Notes: generated from the letters alone by a model not told the origin. A stretch of 64,000 bases of DNA from Brevibacterium sp. UCMA 11754 (GCF_021532275.1 NZ_JACBOT010000031.1:124001-188000); one strand, 5' to 3'; shown: positions 8,265-17,278, counted from the stretch's first letter. A program made the numbers and translations.

Positions 8265-9664
8265 CCCACCGGGACTGGGTACGACTCGACAACGCCTCGA
8301 ACATCTTCCTCGCGGCTCGCAGCGCCGCGGATCCCAAAGTCTTTCGCCTCAGTGCCGAGGTGGATCACGACGTGGACCCCGGGTTGCTGCAGCAGGCACT
8401 GGACGAGACTTATGACCGGTACCGGCTCTACCACGCGGTGCTGCAGAGCGGCCTGTTCTGGTACTACCTGCAGGACAGCGACCTGCACCCGCAGGTCACC
8501 GCGGATGAGCAGCACACGTGCGCCCCCATCTATCAGGCCGGTCGGCGCAATCTGCTGTTCCGCGTAGTCCATCACCGTCGGCGGATCAGCGTCGAGGTGT
8601 TCCACGCGCTCTCCGATGGCACCGGTGCGGCTTGGTTCCTCTCCGACCTGGTGAACGCATACATCAGACTGCGACATCCCGACTCCGACCGGAGTCCGCT
8701 GTTCGAAGGCACCAGCGAATCCGCCGATGCGCCGGCCGAGCCGATACATGGCCTGAACATCGACAGCTTCGCGCACTACTTCCGCCGCCGGCATCAGTCG
8801 CCCGCTTCCCGCTCCGCTTTCAGCCGTGCGGCCACACCGGCCACATTCACCGTCGCTGACAGCGCCCAGTCGCCTGCCGATCGTTGGAAGATCGGCCGCT
8901 TGCGCCGTTCGGCGGGTAAGAAGGTCCACCGGGTCAGAGGGACCCGCACCCCGGACAACCGCACGCGCGCTGTCGAACTCACCATGCCCACGGATGTTGC
9001 GCTCGGGCTTGCTCGAGCCGCCGACGTCTCGCTCACCATGTACCTGACGGCGCTGTTCTTCGAGTCCATTCGCATATCCTCGGGTGGCCTGGGACGGGCC
9101 CGGACTCTGGCCGCTTCGGTCCCGGTGAATCTGCGCCAGTTCTTTCCCTCGGAGTCTGCACGGAACTTCTTCGCAACTGTCCGTGTGGAACACACCTATG
9201 GCCAGGGCGAGGACGATCTCGGTTCGATCTGCAAACAGCTGGAGAGCCAGTTCCTGCCCCAGGCAACCCACGAGGCGCTGGAGAAGAAGCTGCGATGGTT
9301 CATCCGAGTCGAGCGGATGCCCGGGTTGAGGATCATGCCGCGCCCGCTCAAGGATGTGATCCTGGGCCTGGTCAACAGACACAGCAACCGTGGTCTGAGC
9401 GTCGCCGTCTCGAACCTGGGTCGCCTGAGCCTGCCCGAACCGGCCGAATCGCATGTGGGCCGCGTCCTGTTCCATGTCTCCGCAGTCCGCCCGCAATTCT
9501 GCGCGACGTCCCACGCCGGACTGCTCACCGTCAGCTTCACCTCGCCCTTCGTCGAAACCGACCACATCAGGGAATTCGCGCGGATGCTCACTGCCGAGGG
9601 GGCCGATGTCACGGTCGCTGCGGAACGAGTCACCGAGGATGAGATCGCGGAGGGTCAATCATGA
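8261..9664 (+). CDS. Alcohol-acetyltransferase / condensation-like CoA-acyltransferase
   Basis: 467 residues. The protein resembles the condensation/wax-synthase/alcohol-acetyltransferase fold: the catalytic HxxxDG appears as HALSDG near residue 123 (VEVFHALSDGTG), and a VNLR motif (AASVPVNLRQFFPS) sits near the DFG-like position of the second half. It likely transfers an acyl group from CoA to a hydroxyl or amine. It is coupled by ATGA overlaps to the lipase-like hydrolase upstream and the zinc-ribbon membrane protein downstream. The N-terminal methionine is fixed by the overlap. The acceptor is not evident. Confidence 0.82.
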   Translation: MTHRDWVRLDNASNIFLAARSAADPKVFRLSAEVDHDVDPGLLQQALDETYDRYRLYHAVLQSGLFWYYLQDSDLHPQVTADEQHTCAPIYQAGRRNLLFRVVHHRRRISVEVFHALSDGTGAAWFLSDLVNAYIRLRHPDSDRSPLFEGTSESADAPAEPIHGLNIDSFAHYFRRRHQSPASRSAFSRAATPATFTVADSAQSPADRWKIGRLRRSAGKKVHRVRGTRTPDNRTRAVELTMPTDVALGLARAADVSLTMYLTALFFESIRISSGGLGRARTLAASVPVNLRQFFPSESARNFFATVRVEHTYGQGEDDLGSICKQLESQFLPQATHEALEKKLRWFIRVERMPGLRIMPRPLKDVILGLVNRHSNRGLSVAVSNLGRLSLPEPAESHVGRVLFHVSAVRPQFCATSHAGLLTVSFTSPFVETDHIREFARMLTAEGADVTVAAERVTEDEIAEGQS

Positions 9665-10326
9665 GACGCTGCCGCGAGTGTTCGATCGCCGTTGAAGGTG
9701 ATTGGACCCGATGTCCCCTGTGCGCCGCTCCTGTCACAGGGGACGCGGTGCCGAGTCCGCTGCCGACGGTTCCCCTCACGTTCTCGAGGCGCCGGCTGCT
9801 CAGGATACTGTTCCTGACCTCGCTCGTCGTGATCGCTGGGTCTTTGGCGGCCCAGCTCCTGCTGGGCCACAAACCCGAAGGCTTCGGAGTGCTTCGCTCC
9901 GGCTGGCTGGGGGTCACCGCTATGTGGCTTGTGGTCCTCATGGCAGTTCGCAAACGACGCAATGTCGCTAAGGGCACCATCTATCTCGTCGTCCTCATCG
10001 GTCTGGTCTGCGTCTACTGGGACTACCTCGCCGGCTGGCGTGCTTGGTCACTGACGTACGCGTTGCCGATCGTCTGTGCCTCTTCCCTTGCTGCTCTGCT
10101 GATCACAGTCTGGGCGATGCGCTTCGAGGCGACGGAGCACATCCTCTACAGCGGTTTGGCGGCGGTGCTGGGTCTGACACCCATCGTGTTCCTCGCATTC
10201 GGCTGGGTCACGTACCCCCTGCCGTCGGCCGTCTGCGGTGGCCTCAGCATCCTCGCTCTAGTACTGCTGCAACTTGCTCGGGGCCGGGAAGTCCGCCTCG
10301 AACTCGCCAGGCGACTGCATGTCTGA
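9661..10326 (+). CDS. Zinc-ribbon membrane protein (DUF6320-like)
   Basis: 221 residues. The N-terminus is a compact zinc ribbon with two CxxC pairs (CREC and CPLC), followed by six hydrophobic segments between residues 45 and 205. I believe it matches DUF6320, which in other bacteria sits beside an alcohol-acetyltransferase-like protein and an alpha/beta hydrolase; that recollection needs a profile search. The start overlaps the previous stop (ATGA). It ends 60 bases from the convergent galE. A role as membrane anchor or partner for the acyltransferase is inference. Confidence 0.78.
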   Translation: MRRCRECSIAVEGDWTRCPLCAAPVTGDAVPSPLPTVPLTFSRRRLLRILFLTSLVVIAGSLAAQLLLGHKPEGFGVLRSGWLGVTAMWLVVLMAVRKRRNVAKGTIYLVVLIGLVCVYWDYLAGWRAWSLTYALPIVCASSLAALLITVWAMRFEATEHILYSGLAAVLGLTPIVFLAFGWVTYPLPSAVCGGLSILALVLLQLARGREVRLELARRLHV

Positions 10327-10386
10327 ACCTCGCGCACAGATCTGCTGCGCACCCAGTCGAGAGCAGCCCTCGCCGAGGCTTCGAGC

Positions 10387-11385
10387 TCAGTCACTGGTCC
10401 GTTCCGGCAGCATCCCCGCAGCCTCAACCGCGCTGCGCACGATCTCGTCGAGGTCGAACTCGGCCTTCCAGCTCAACTGCGCGCCGATGCGGGAGACGTC
10501 GGCGACGAGTGCGGGTGGGTCACCTGCGCGACGCTCGCCCATTTCGGGCACGATCTCACGGCCGGTCGCCTCGGCGATGGCGTCGATGACTTCCTTGACG
10601 GAGGCACCGGTGCCGGTGCCCACGTTGAACACCGTCTCCGAGGTGTCCCCGGACTTCATGTAGTCGAGCGCGGCGATGTGCGCCTCAGCCAGATCCTTGA
10701 CGTGAACGTAGTCGCGGATGCATGTGCCGTCGGCGGTGTCGTAGTCGTCGCCGAATACGATGGGGGCCTTACCGTCGGCGATGCGGCCGAGGACGATCGG
10801 GATGAGGTTCATGACTGCAGTGTCGGCGAGTTCAGGCCAGCCGGCTCCGGCGACGTTGAAGTAGCGCAGCTTCACGGCGTTGAACTTCGCACCGCGCATC
10901 CTCGCCGAGGTGATCGCATTGTCGATCATCCATTCGCCGATGAGCTTCGTCTGCCCGTAGGGGTTGATCGGTCGGCAGTCGAGGTCCTCGGCGACCATCT
11001 CGACATCGGGCATGCCGTAGGTCGCGGCCGACGATGAGAAGACAAGGGATTCGATGCTGGTGCGTTCGGCGGCGGCGAGGACATTCGTGAGTCCGCCGAT
11101 GTTCTGGCGGTAGTACATGATGGGTTCTTCGACCGACTCCCCCACCTGCTTCTTCGCGGCGAAGTGGATGATCGAGTCCACCGAGTGCTCCTCGATCGCA
11201 GCGACGAGACGATCCTCGGCGTCGGCCGCGGCAAGGTCGATGCTGACGATCGGCAGGCCGGTGACGCGAGCCTCGATCCCGGTGGAAAGGTCGTCGACGA
11301 CAAGGACGTCATCGCCGCGCTCGGACAGCAGCCGCACTACGTGGGAGCCGATGTATCCGGCACCTCCGGTCACCAGAACACTCAT
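10387..11385 (-). CDS. galE: UDP-glucose 4-epimerase
   Basis: 332 residues. The Rossmann motif GGAGYIGSH opens the protein. The catalytic Ser (SSAATYG) and the YxxxK pair (NPYGQTKLIGEW) are in place, and LRYFNVAGA is a typical GalE signature. The enzyme interconverts UDP-glucose and UDP-galactose for cell-envelope sugars or galactose use. No other gal gene is adjacent. The start ATG 11385 has a purine-rich AGAGAG upstream. Length is normal for the family. Confidence 0.95.
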   Translation of the reverse strand: MSVLVTGGAGYIGSHVVRLLSERGDDVLVVDDLSTGIEARVTGLPIVSIDLAAADAEDRLVAAIEEHSVDSIIHFAAKKQVGESVEEPIMYYRQNIGGLTNVLAAAERTSIESLVFSSSAATYGMPDVEMVAEDLDCRPINPYGQTKLIGEWMIDNAITSARMRGAKFNAVKLRYFNVAGAGWPELADTAVMNLIPIVLGRIADGKAPIVFGDDYDTADGTCIRDYVHVKDLAEAHIAALDYMKSGDTSETVFNVGTGTGASVKEVIDAIAEATGREIVPEMGERRAGDPPALVADVSRIGAQLSWKAEFDLDEIVRSAVEAAGMLPERTSD

Positions 11386-11637
11386 CTGCCGATCTCTCTT
11401 TCACTAGCTCTCTCACAGCGGTCGATACGCTGCGTCATACCCACATCAGAATACGTGACCCGTCCAGCATCCCAGACATCAAGGCACACTGAATGGCCGG
11501 TGTGGAGTTGCCGGAAGTCACGACCATGCGGACCCTGCCTCTGGCCAAACACCACCATCCCTGCGAGTGTGGAAACGTCGGCGATCCGCCCGGCCCCTGC
11601 CCCGTGGAGGACACCATGGACGAAAGCACCAGCTGCG

Positions 11638-12681
11638 ATGCACCTGCTCCTCATCTCTGACCCCGGCCCGCCGACCCGCCGGGTCGCGGCGATCAAGGAC
11701 GAGTTCGAAGAGCTCCTGCGGCAGAGCTTCGATGCCGACGTTCATGTCGACACGTGCACCGAGACCATTCGGGTGCGGACAGACCACCAGTTGGAGATGT
11801 CGACTCTCGACTCGGTGGTGAACAGATATCCCAGCGCGGACCTCGTCATCATGTTCACGGATATTCCTCGCCACACCCAGGACAAACCACTCATCGCCGA
11901 GGTCCTACCGGACCGCAAGGTCGCCGTGGTCTCGAAACCGACCCTCGGCGCATTGACGACGAAACGTCGCCTGCTCAAGATCTTCATGAGCTGTGCGAAC
12001 CAGCTGCTGCCCGACGGCCATACGGCCCCGAAGCATAGTCTGCCCAGGTGGGGTCAGTGGTCGAGTCGAGCCGATTCCGGGCACCGCACCCTGCACGCGC
12101 ACACCTTCACTGGCGGTACCCGCCTGGTGTTGGGAATGACGACGGCCAATGAACCGCTGCGCATGGCGCGCAAGCTATCTCGGGCCCTGGCCGCAGCCTC
12201 GGCGACGGGGGCTTTCGGAATCTTCTACAGCTCGATCTGGCAGATGTCGCACCACCTGTCGACGGCTCGGCTGATCTCCATCGGACTCATCGCGATCGCG
12301 GTGATGGTGGGGTGGCTGCTGACCGTCAACGGCCTCTGGGACAGACCGGTCAGGGGCCGTCGTGCTCAGGTCGTCTTCTACTACAATCTGTCGTCCGTCC
12401 TCACCCTGATCATCTGCGTGGGCGCGCTTTACGTTCTGCTGGTTGCGGGAATTCTGGTGGGCAGTCTCATCGTCATCGACCCGGATTTCATGGCCCAGAT
12501 CATCCATCGCCCGGAGGCGAAGTTCACCAATTATCTGGACATCGCCTGGCTCAGCGCCGCCATGGGCGTTGTCGCCGGTGCCCTGGGCTCGACCTTCGAC
12601 AGCGATGTCGACGTCAAGAACATGACCCACGCTCAACGCCTGCGCTCACGTGTCTACGTGGCGGAAGAAGGGCGATCCTGA
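11638..12681 (+). CDS. Membrane protein with N-terminal cytosolic domain, unknown function
   Basis: About 347 residues. Residues 1-175 form a soluble alpha/beta-looking domain (MHLLLISDPGPPTRRV; SADLVIMFTDIPRHTQD). Four hydrophobic segments follow at about 185-205, 215-235, 257-285 and 305-325, with SDVDVKNMTHAQRLRSR at the end. I do not recognise the family. ATG 11638 is the first start in frame but lacks a close ribosome binding site. The better site (GGAGG at 11606-11610) serves an out-of-frame 14-codon ORF (11616-11660) that overlaps the start and might couple translation. The 3' end overlaps the convergent gvpL by 28 bases. Confidence 0.72.
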   Translation: MHLLLISDPGPPTRRVAAIKDEFEELLRQSFDADVHVDTCTETIRVRTDHQLEMSTLDSVVNRYPSADLVIMFTDIPRHTQDKPLIAEVLPDRKVAVVSKPTLGALTTKRRLLKIFMSCANQLLPDGHTAPKHSLPRWGQWSSRADSGHRTLHAHTFTGGTRLVLGMTTANEPLRMARKLSRALAAASATGAFGIFYSSIWQMSHHLSTARLISIGLIAIAVMVGWLLTVNGLWDRPVRGRRAQVVFYYNLSSVLTLIICVGALYVLLVAGILVGSLIVIDPDFMAQIIHRPEAKFTNYLDIAWLSAAMGVVAGALGSTFDSDVDVKNMTHAQRLRSRVYVAEEGRS

Positions 12682-13520
12682 CCGGACATGCCGGCAAACG
12701 CCTCGGACATGTCGGCAAATGAGTACGGCGGCCAGGGGCCCAGGAATCGGATGGAAACGGCTGGCTGCTCGTTCGAAATAGCGGTCAGCTCGGCTCCCAG
12801 ATTCTGGATGCCTGGTTCAGTGACCAGACACGAGGCCATGAGGATGGGAGTCTGTCCTGCTTCGCGAGGCGGAGTGCGGTACTCCTCGATGCCTAGGCAC
12901 TTTTCGGCGATCCGAGCTCTCAGGGCAGGATAGAGATCGTCGGCCTCTCGATCTGCGAACTCCTTCTCGGTCTTCTCCAGTCGCTTCTCCAGCAGTCGCC
13001 GGACTCCAGCTGGGCGGCCTTCCATGTCGTCTTTGATTCTCCGAACCTCGTCGTTGGCTTCTACGAAGGCGCCTTTGTCCAGCGAGATCTCGACTCGCAG
13101 CTCCGAAGTGCCGTCCAATTCGCCCAATCGCTTGGACAGCGCACCCTTCGACTCCTCAAGCCATCCTTCGAGCTGAGCGGTCGACGTTGCTCCCAATTCG
13201 GTGTCCGGGCGCACGATCACATTGAAGGAGACCGGAAGCACGCTTCCGGCTCCCTGCCATCCGTCTTCAACAACCTCGCTATGCTGCAGAACCCATCGCT
13301 TCACATCGTCGTCGGCGCCGTCGTATGGCCCGCCATTATGTGTATGGACTACCGCGCGGGGTCCCTCGGGGTCCCCGATCAGATGCACCGGCGAACCGTC
13401 GATGCCATTCACCTTGGGTGAGTAATCACCGGCGGGCACAATGGCGTAGACATAGAGCTTGGGCGGCGCAGCTGCAAACGTTCCTGATTCTTCGCTGTGC
13501 CCTGCACTGTCATCTGTCAC
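12654..13520 (-). CDS. gvpL: Gas vesicle protein GvpL/GvpF family (distal copy)
   Basis: About 288 residues. It shows the GvpF/L layout: an N-terminal half beginning KLYVYAIVPAGD, a charged helical middle (RRLLEKRLEKTEKEFADRE) and a C-terminal half with LMASCLVTEPGIQNLGAEL and the closing FLGPWPPYSFADM, typical of the family. GvpF/L proteins are minor components that interact with GvpA and with other accessory Gvp proteins during vesicle assembly. It is the last gene of the operon; GTG 13520 overlaps the gvpK stop (GTGA). It is a paralogue of the GvpF at 16082-16834. Confidence 0.92.
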   Translation of the reverse strand: MTDDSAGHSEESGTFAAAPPKLYVYAIVPAGDYSPKVNGIDGSPVHLIGDPEGPRAVVHTHNGGPYDGADDDVKRWVLQHSEVVEDGWQGAGSVLPVSFNVIVRPDTELGATSTAQLEGWLEESKGALSKRLGELDGTSELRVEISLDKGAFVEANDEVRRIKDDMEGRPAGVRRLLEKRLEKTEKEFADREADDLYPALRARIAEKCLGIEEYRTPPREAGQTPILMASCLVTEPGIQNLGAELTAISNEQPAVSIRFLGPWPPYSFADMSEAFAGMSGQDRPSSAT

Positions 13521-13840
13521 TTGATGTCCTTCGAAGTCTCTTCGGCCCATCTGGCTGGGTTGATGAGTTTGTCGACCACCTCGTCGACGACGTCGTCGAG
13601 TCCGCGATGCAGATCGTCAACGGAGCCGGTGATGCCGTGCTCGGCTTTGATCTGGTCCATGGCCTCATCGAGTTCCAGAAGTGCTTCGCCGAGGCGGTTC
13701 TGTTCCTCCTCGGTGAGGTCACCGCCTTCCATGCGCCGCACAGCCTGTGTCTCCAGCGCTTCCTGAATCACCTCGACAAGGGTGACGACCAAGGTGAGAA
13801 CGCCGTGCTTGAGGCTCTCCTCATCCACATTCAGTGCCAT
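13517..13840 (-). CDS. gvpK: Gas vesicle protein GvpK
   Basis: 107 residues, close to the usual GvpK length. The sequence carries the family helices: LKHGVLTLVVTLVEVIQEAL, RRMEGGDLTEEEQNRLGEAL and DQIKAEHGI. GvpK is a conserved minor protein needed for proper vesicle formation in several organisms. Its ATG overlaps the end of the upstream GvpA/J-PH fusion gene by 10 bases, and its stop overlaps the start of gvpL. Confidence 0.95.
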   Translation of the reverse strand: MALNVDEESLKHGVLTLVVTLVEVIQEALETQAVRRMEGGDLTEEEQNRLGEALLELDEAMDQIKAEHGITGSVDDLHRGLDDVVDEVVDKLINPARWAEETSKDIK

Positions 13841-14799
13841 GACTCTCCTTCATCAGTCTTCTCGCGCGGATTGCCGGCAGCCGGATCCTGTTGCTCGGAT
13901 GCGCTCCATTGTTCGAGTTCTTCGTACCAGCCGTCAATGTCATCCGCGGCCAGACGTATCGAAGACCGTTCGGCCTCGACGAACAGAATATGTGCCTTGT
14001 CGGTAGGGTTGTCGTGCTTCTCCCAGCGCAGATTCCGCACTTGCGAGGCAGAGACCCTCACCAGTGCGCGGCTGTCCATCGGGGACTTCCAGGTAAGGTC
14101 ACGTCCCGACAGGATAGCTTCGCCGCCCCGCCATGTCCCTCCGTCCGACAGCGTCTCCAGGTACCACATTCGGCCCTGCTTCAGCGGTTGTGGCGAGGAG
14201 CTCGAGACTCGACCCGTCGAGGGTTGCAGTGCTGCCCCTCGTTGCTCCTGAACCAGACGGATCAGACGTTCGGGCTCAAGGGCGGACAACTTCGATTCGC
14301 TCCCGTCGTCGAGTCGGACGAGGATGCGAATACGTTCCTCTCCCCCGATCGACGGCTCCGACAACGGCGTGATGGATTCTATTGAACTCAGCTTCGCCTG
14401 CCACAGAGTCTCCGCCGGATCGCGTCGGTGGATGATCAGCCGCTGCGAAGTGAGGTAGGCGCTGCCTGGTCGCCAGGTGCGATAGAAGTTGTCCTGATAA
14501 TGCCCACCCGCCATCTTGGCGAGGATCTCCTCGTCTTCGGCCAAGGGAAGATGCGCGCGCACCGACTGCTGGACCCACTTTCGTGTGTCCTCATCCCATT
14601 GACGCATCATTCCGTATTCGAGCATCGTCTCGATTCCGGCGATGGTCGCACGCAGATTGACCCCGATGAGCGGTATGTCTGAGACGGAGATGATGAGGTC
14701 GAGATTCAAGTACACGCCTTTGTTAAGTAGCACCTCAATGAGGTCAGGCAGGGTCGCACGTGGATCCCGGGTGGGCTGCATGATCGCGTCGTCGGCCAT
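13831..14799 (-). CDS. GvpA/J-domain protein fused to a C-terminal PH/GRAM-like region
   Basis: 322 residues. Residues 10-65 are a GvpA-superfamily core (LPDLIEVLLNKGVYLNLD, then IPLIGVNLRATIAGIETM). The rest is unlike any minimal GvpJ or GvpS. Residues 90-155 (GSAYLTSQRLIIHRRD) look like a GRAM/bacterial-PH unit, and residues 215-305 (GGEAILSGRDLTWKSP, then SSIRLAADDIDGWYEEL) look like a second related unit; both are inferred by eye. By operon position it replaces GvpS/GvpJ. It could place the vesicle core protein against a membrane or another partner. ATG 14799 is seven bases after the stop of the zinc-ribbon gene. Confidence 0.8.
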   Translation of the reverse strand: MADDAIMQPTRDPRATLPDLIEVLLNKGVYLNLDLIISVSDIPLIGVNLRATIAGIETMLEYGMMRQWDEDTRKWVQQSVRAHLPLAEDEEILAKMAGGHYQDNFYRTWRPGSAYLTSQRLIIHRRDPAETLWQAKLSSIESITPLSEPSIGGEERIRILVRLDDGSESKLSALEPERLIRLVQEQRGAALQPSTGRVSSSSPQPLKQGRMWYLETLSDGGTWRGGEAILSGRDLTWKSPMDSRALVRVSASQVRNLRWEKHDNPTDKAHILFVEAERSSIRLAADDIDGWYEELEQWSASEQQDPAAGNPREKTDEGESWH

Positions 14800-14806
14800 C
14801 AGCGAC

Positions 14807-15238
14807 CTACTTGCGCTCGGATGACTTCTCGGGCTCCTCGGAGGACTGTCTGAGTTCCGCTGAGCCGCCCGACTCCACTCGCTTGGAATGAGCACTCTGC
14901 CAACCGCACCAGGGGCAGTACGCGTTCATCAGCTGAGCCAGCTCGGCGCGTTTACCGCATTCTGGGCAGGTGTCCTTCTGCTCGATAGCTTCTTTCCACG
15001 CCACCGTGTCGCGATCCGTGCCCGCAGGGAAGTCCAGTCCGTAGCGTGCTGCGGTCTCGAACGACGCCAATGCTGCCCTGATCCGAATTCCGAGGAGTTC
15101 CACCCCTGCCACCGAGACCATGATGTCGGCGTTGAGGACCAGGCCTTTGTCCAGCAGTGTCTCCACCACGTGGAGGAGAGTCCCCTCTTGGCTGCGCTGT
15201 GGCTGCATCGCTCTGTTCGACTGGTTCGTAATGCTCAT
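14807..15238 (-). CDS. gvpJ: GvpJ-type gas vesicle protein with C-terminal zinc ribbon
   Basis: 143 residues. Residues 18-70 match the GvpA/GvpJ fold (TLLHVVETLLDKGLVLNADI, then VELLGIRIRAALASFETA). Residues 90-112 add a zinc ribbon, CPEC-x13-CPWC, followed by a polar tail. GvpJ proteins are minor shell components thought to act in nucleation or at the tips. The extra metal site is not part of the classical GvpJ. It lies 104 bases after gvpO, the only sizeable gap within the operon, so an internal promoter is possible. Assignment as GvpJ rather than GvpS rests on order and similarity only. Confidence 0.85.
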   Translation of the reverse strand: MSITNQSNRAMQPQRSQEGTLLHVVETLLDKGLVLNADIMVSVAGVELLGIRIRAALASFETAARYGLDFPAGTDRDTVAWKEAIEQKDTCPECGKRAELAQLMNAYCPWCGWQSAHSKRVESGGSAELRQSSEEPEKSSERK

Positions 15239-15342
15239 ATCGTCGGCTTCCTATCGGCTAATCTCCCGAGTGTGAATGTGTGGTCGTCGGTCTGCTCCTG
15301 GCCCAGTGGACACGAGGCAATGGACCAAACCGCTTGGGCTGA

Positions 15343-15822
15343 TCACTCGGAAGGCCGTCCCCGGACGTATCGGTTCTGTCGGCTGTACTCGAGGAGTTCG
15401 CCCTGCCCGTCGAGTTGGATGTCGTATTCGGCCAGCAGATCGGCGGTGTCGGGAACGCGACGAGATTCCACGACTTCGAGTCGCACGGCCCAGTGGTCAT
15501 CTACCCAACGTGCGCCGACGACTGACTCCGGGGAACGGCCCGTGAGTGCGCTGAACTGTTCGACGGCCCTCTTGACCGCCTGCACAGTGGAGACCCTGGC
15601 GGGTTCAGATGCCGTCTTCGTGTCCTGGGACTTTGGTGCGCTGGCCTTCGATTTCACTGTTCGAGATTTGGACGGCGCTGCAGCAGTCGACCGGCGTGGC
15701 GATTCAGCCGAAGCGGTCCGCCTCGGCGGTCTTTTCTCACCACTTCCCTGCTGGGACGTGCCTTCGGACGAGTCCTCGCCCCGTGCAGCCTGCTTCTCGT
15801 CGGTGCTTGTCTGTTCGCTCAT
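15343..15822 (-). CDS. gvpO: Gas vesicle protein GvpO
   Basis: 159 residues. The first 75 residues are disordered and rich in Ser, Lys, Arg and Glu. The conserved GvpO domain follows (AVKRAVEQFSALTGRSPESV, then GARWVDDHWAVRLEVVESRR and YDIQLDGQGELLEYSRQNRY). GvpO is essential for vesicle formation in haloarchaea and is common in actinobacterial clusters; its exact role is unsettled. Start ATG 15822 overlaps the stop of gvpG (ATGA). The basic N-terminal tail resembles that of the first operon gene. Confidence 0.93.
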   Translation of the reverse strand: MSEQTSTDEKQAARGEDSSEGTSQQGSGEKRPPRRTASAESPRRSTAAAPSKSRTVKSKASAPKSQDTKTASEPARVSTVQAVKRAVEQFSALTGRSPESVVGARWVDDHWAVRLEVVESRRVPDTADLLAEYDIQLDGQGELLEYSRQNRYVRGRPSE

Positions 15823-16073
15823 GGGTTCTCCTTCGCTTTTCGTCGACGAGTCGACTCGAGTAGACGCGCGACCAAGTCTCGCTCCAGCTCATCGGCCTCG
15901 TCTTCGCTGATGGCGCCGGATTCTTTGGCCGCAGAAACCTCTTCCAGCCGCCGCCTGATCGCACTGGGATCGTAATAGCGCTTCTCAGCTTCGTTGCGAA
16001 CCTGTTCAGCCACCCAGACGGTCCCTTTGAGAGGGGCCAGAGGCGCACCGAAGATCGCTGAGAAAATTCCCAT
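15819..16073 (-). CDS. gvpG: Gas vesicle protein GvpG
   Basis: 84 residues, normal for GvpG. It starts with the hydrophobic MGIFSAIFGAPLAPLKGTVW and continues as a charged helix (YYDPSAIRRRLEEVSAAKES, then GAISEDEADELERDLVARLL). GvpG binds GvpF/L partners in known systems and is part of the accessory set. It sits eight bases after gvpF and overlaps gvpO by four bases. Confidence 0.94.
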   Translation of the reverse strand: MGIFSAIFGAPLAPLKGTVWVAEQVRNEAEKRYYDPSAIRRRLEEVSAAKESGAISEDEADELERDLVARLLESTRRRKAKENP

Positions 16074-16081
16074 GACTACTC

Positions 16082-16834
16082 CTACATCTCAGGAACGAAA
16101 TCATAGGGAGCCTGTGGTCCGACGAGCCGGAACCTCATACGGTCCTGATTCGCTTCTGCCAACTTGTCGATGGCGTCGTCGAACTCCGCGAGCGATTCCT
16201 GAGAAAGAAGCACAGCGACTTCGACCACGTCTTCAGCCTGTCCACTCTCACGCACCGACATATCGGCAGTCAGAGGTTCGAGCTGATTGAGAATCGGCGG
16301 GCCCTCCGTGGTCTTCCAACTCTCCATGGTCTTCACCACGATTTCGCCGAGGCGGATACGTTCGTTTCGTGTCTCGTCCTCATCCGTGCCCGCAATGTTC
16401 TCCCTCAGCTCGGCGGCCTCAGGGTTGTCGAGAATGATCTCCCGGAGGACGGTGTCCCGGTCGTACCGGACCAGAAGAGTGAACTGGGACAGCCCCGACA
16501 GTCCCTCCAGAGCCTCGACATATTCGGCTTCGCGTGGGGCCAACACTTCGCCAGCGATGTCGGCCTCCGCTGGGACGACGGTCCCGAAGGCAAGAGGCAG
16601 CACTGGTTGCGTCGCTGCGAGCCCGTCGAGGACCGCAATGTGGGCCTTCAGATCGTCCGGGGTGCCCAGGATGTCCGTCTCGACGAGGTCGGACACCACC
16701 GCCGCAACCCGACCGGAGCCGACGGCATGCAGCTGACCTGCCTGCACACCGCCGGTTCCCTCCGACAAGCCCGTATCTGCGAGAACGATGCCGTAGAGAT
16801 ACTTGTCGCTGTCAGTATCGATATCGTCGCTCAC
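16082..16834 (-). CDS. gvpF: Gas vesicle protein GvpF
   Basis: 250 residues. The N-terminus [12 protein letters not shown], the central [20 protein letters not shown] and the closing [16 protein letters not shown] are family signatures of GvpF/GvpL. GvpF contacts GvpA at the growing vesicle in known systems. GTG 16834 overlaps the gvpA stop (GTGA), so it is translationally coupled to the structural gene. A paralogue lies at the operon end (12654-13520). Confidence 0.94.
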   Translation of the reverse strand: MSDDIDTDSDKYLYGIVLADTGLSEGTGGVQAGQLHAVGSGRVAAVVSDLVETDILGTPDDLKAHIAVLDGLAATQPVLPLAFGTVVPAEADIAGEVLAPREAEYVEALEGLSGLSQFTLLVRYDRDTVLREIILDNPEAAELRENIAGTDEDETRNERIRLGEIVVKTMESWKTTEGPPILNQLEPLTADMSVRESGQAEDVVEVAVLLSQESLAEFDDAIDKLAEANQDRMRFRLVGPQAPYDFVPEM

Positions 16835-17247
16835 TCGGACTCAGAGGAGCTGCGAGCGGGACGCTTGGTTCGACGGCGTGGCTTCTCATCCTCGTCATCG
16901 GAATCGTCAGATGTCAGCGCGTTCTTGACGCCTTCCACGGCACCCTGGGTTTTGCCCTTGGCGCCGCTTTCTGCCATTCCGCCCAGCATCTCCGGCAGAT
17001 CCCGACCGCCCTGCTGCGTCAGGTCGAGCCGGTTGGTCGCCTCGGCGAAGCGAAGGTACGTGTCCACGCTGGCGATGACGATGCGGGCGTCGATGGTGAG
17101 GATTTCGATGCCGACAAGTGAGACTCGCACATAGGCATCGATCACGAGCCCTTTGTCGAGGATGATCTCGACGACGTCAGCCAGAGAACTCGATGAGGGA
17201 CGATCGACATAACTGCCACGTGAACGTTCAGCGGTGTTGGTACTCAT
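16831..17247 (-). CDS. gvpA: Gas vesicle structural protein GvpA
   Basis: 138 residues. The shell-forming core is complete: [20 protein letters not shown], then [20 protein letters not shown] and [11 protein letters not shown]-terminal tail of about 65 residues, rich in Asp/Glu then Arg/Ser, makes it about twice as long as the minimal 70-residue GvpA; longer tails are known in actinobacterial GvpA. Start 17247 is preferred over the ATG at 17253 because the GTAGG ribosome site is then at a workable distance. As the only canonical GvpA here it should be the main wall protein. Confidence 0.95.
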   Translation of the reverse strand: MSTNTAERSRGSYVDRPSSSSLADVVEIILDKGLVIDAYVRVSLVGIEILTIDARIVIASVDTYLRFAEATNRLDLTQQGGRDLPEMLGGMAESGAKGKTQGAVEGVKNALTSDDSDDEDEKPRRRTKRPARSSSESE

Positions 17248-17278
17248 TCTCATTACCTACTTCCGATTGGAAGGACGC

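Noticed and set aside
10332..10350. GCGCA/TGCGC hairpin between the zinc-ribbon gene and galE
   Set aside because: Only a 5-bp stem with a 9-base loop and no T-tract; too weak to call a terminator.
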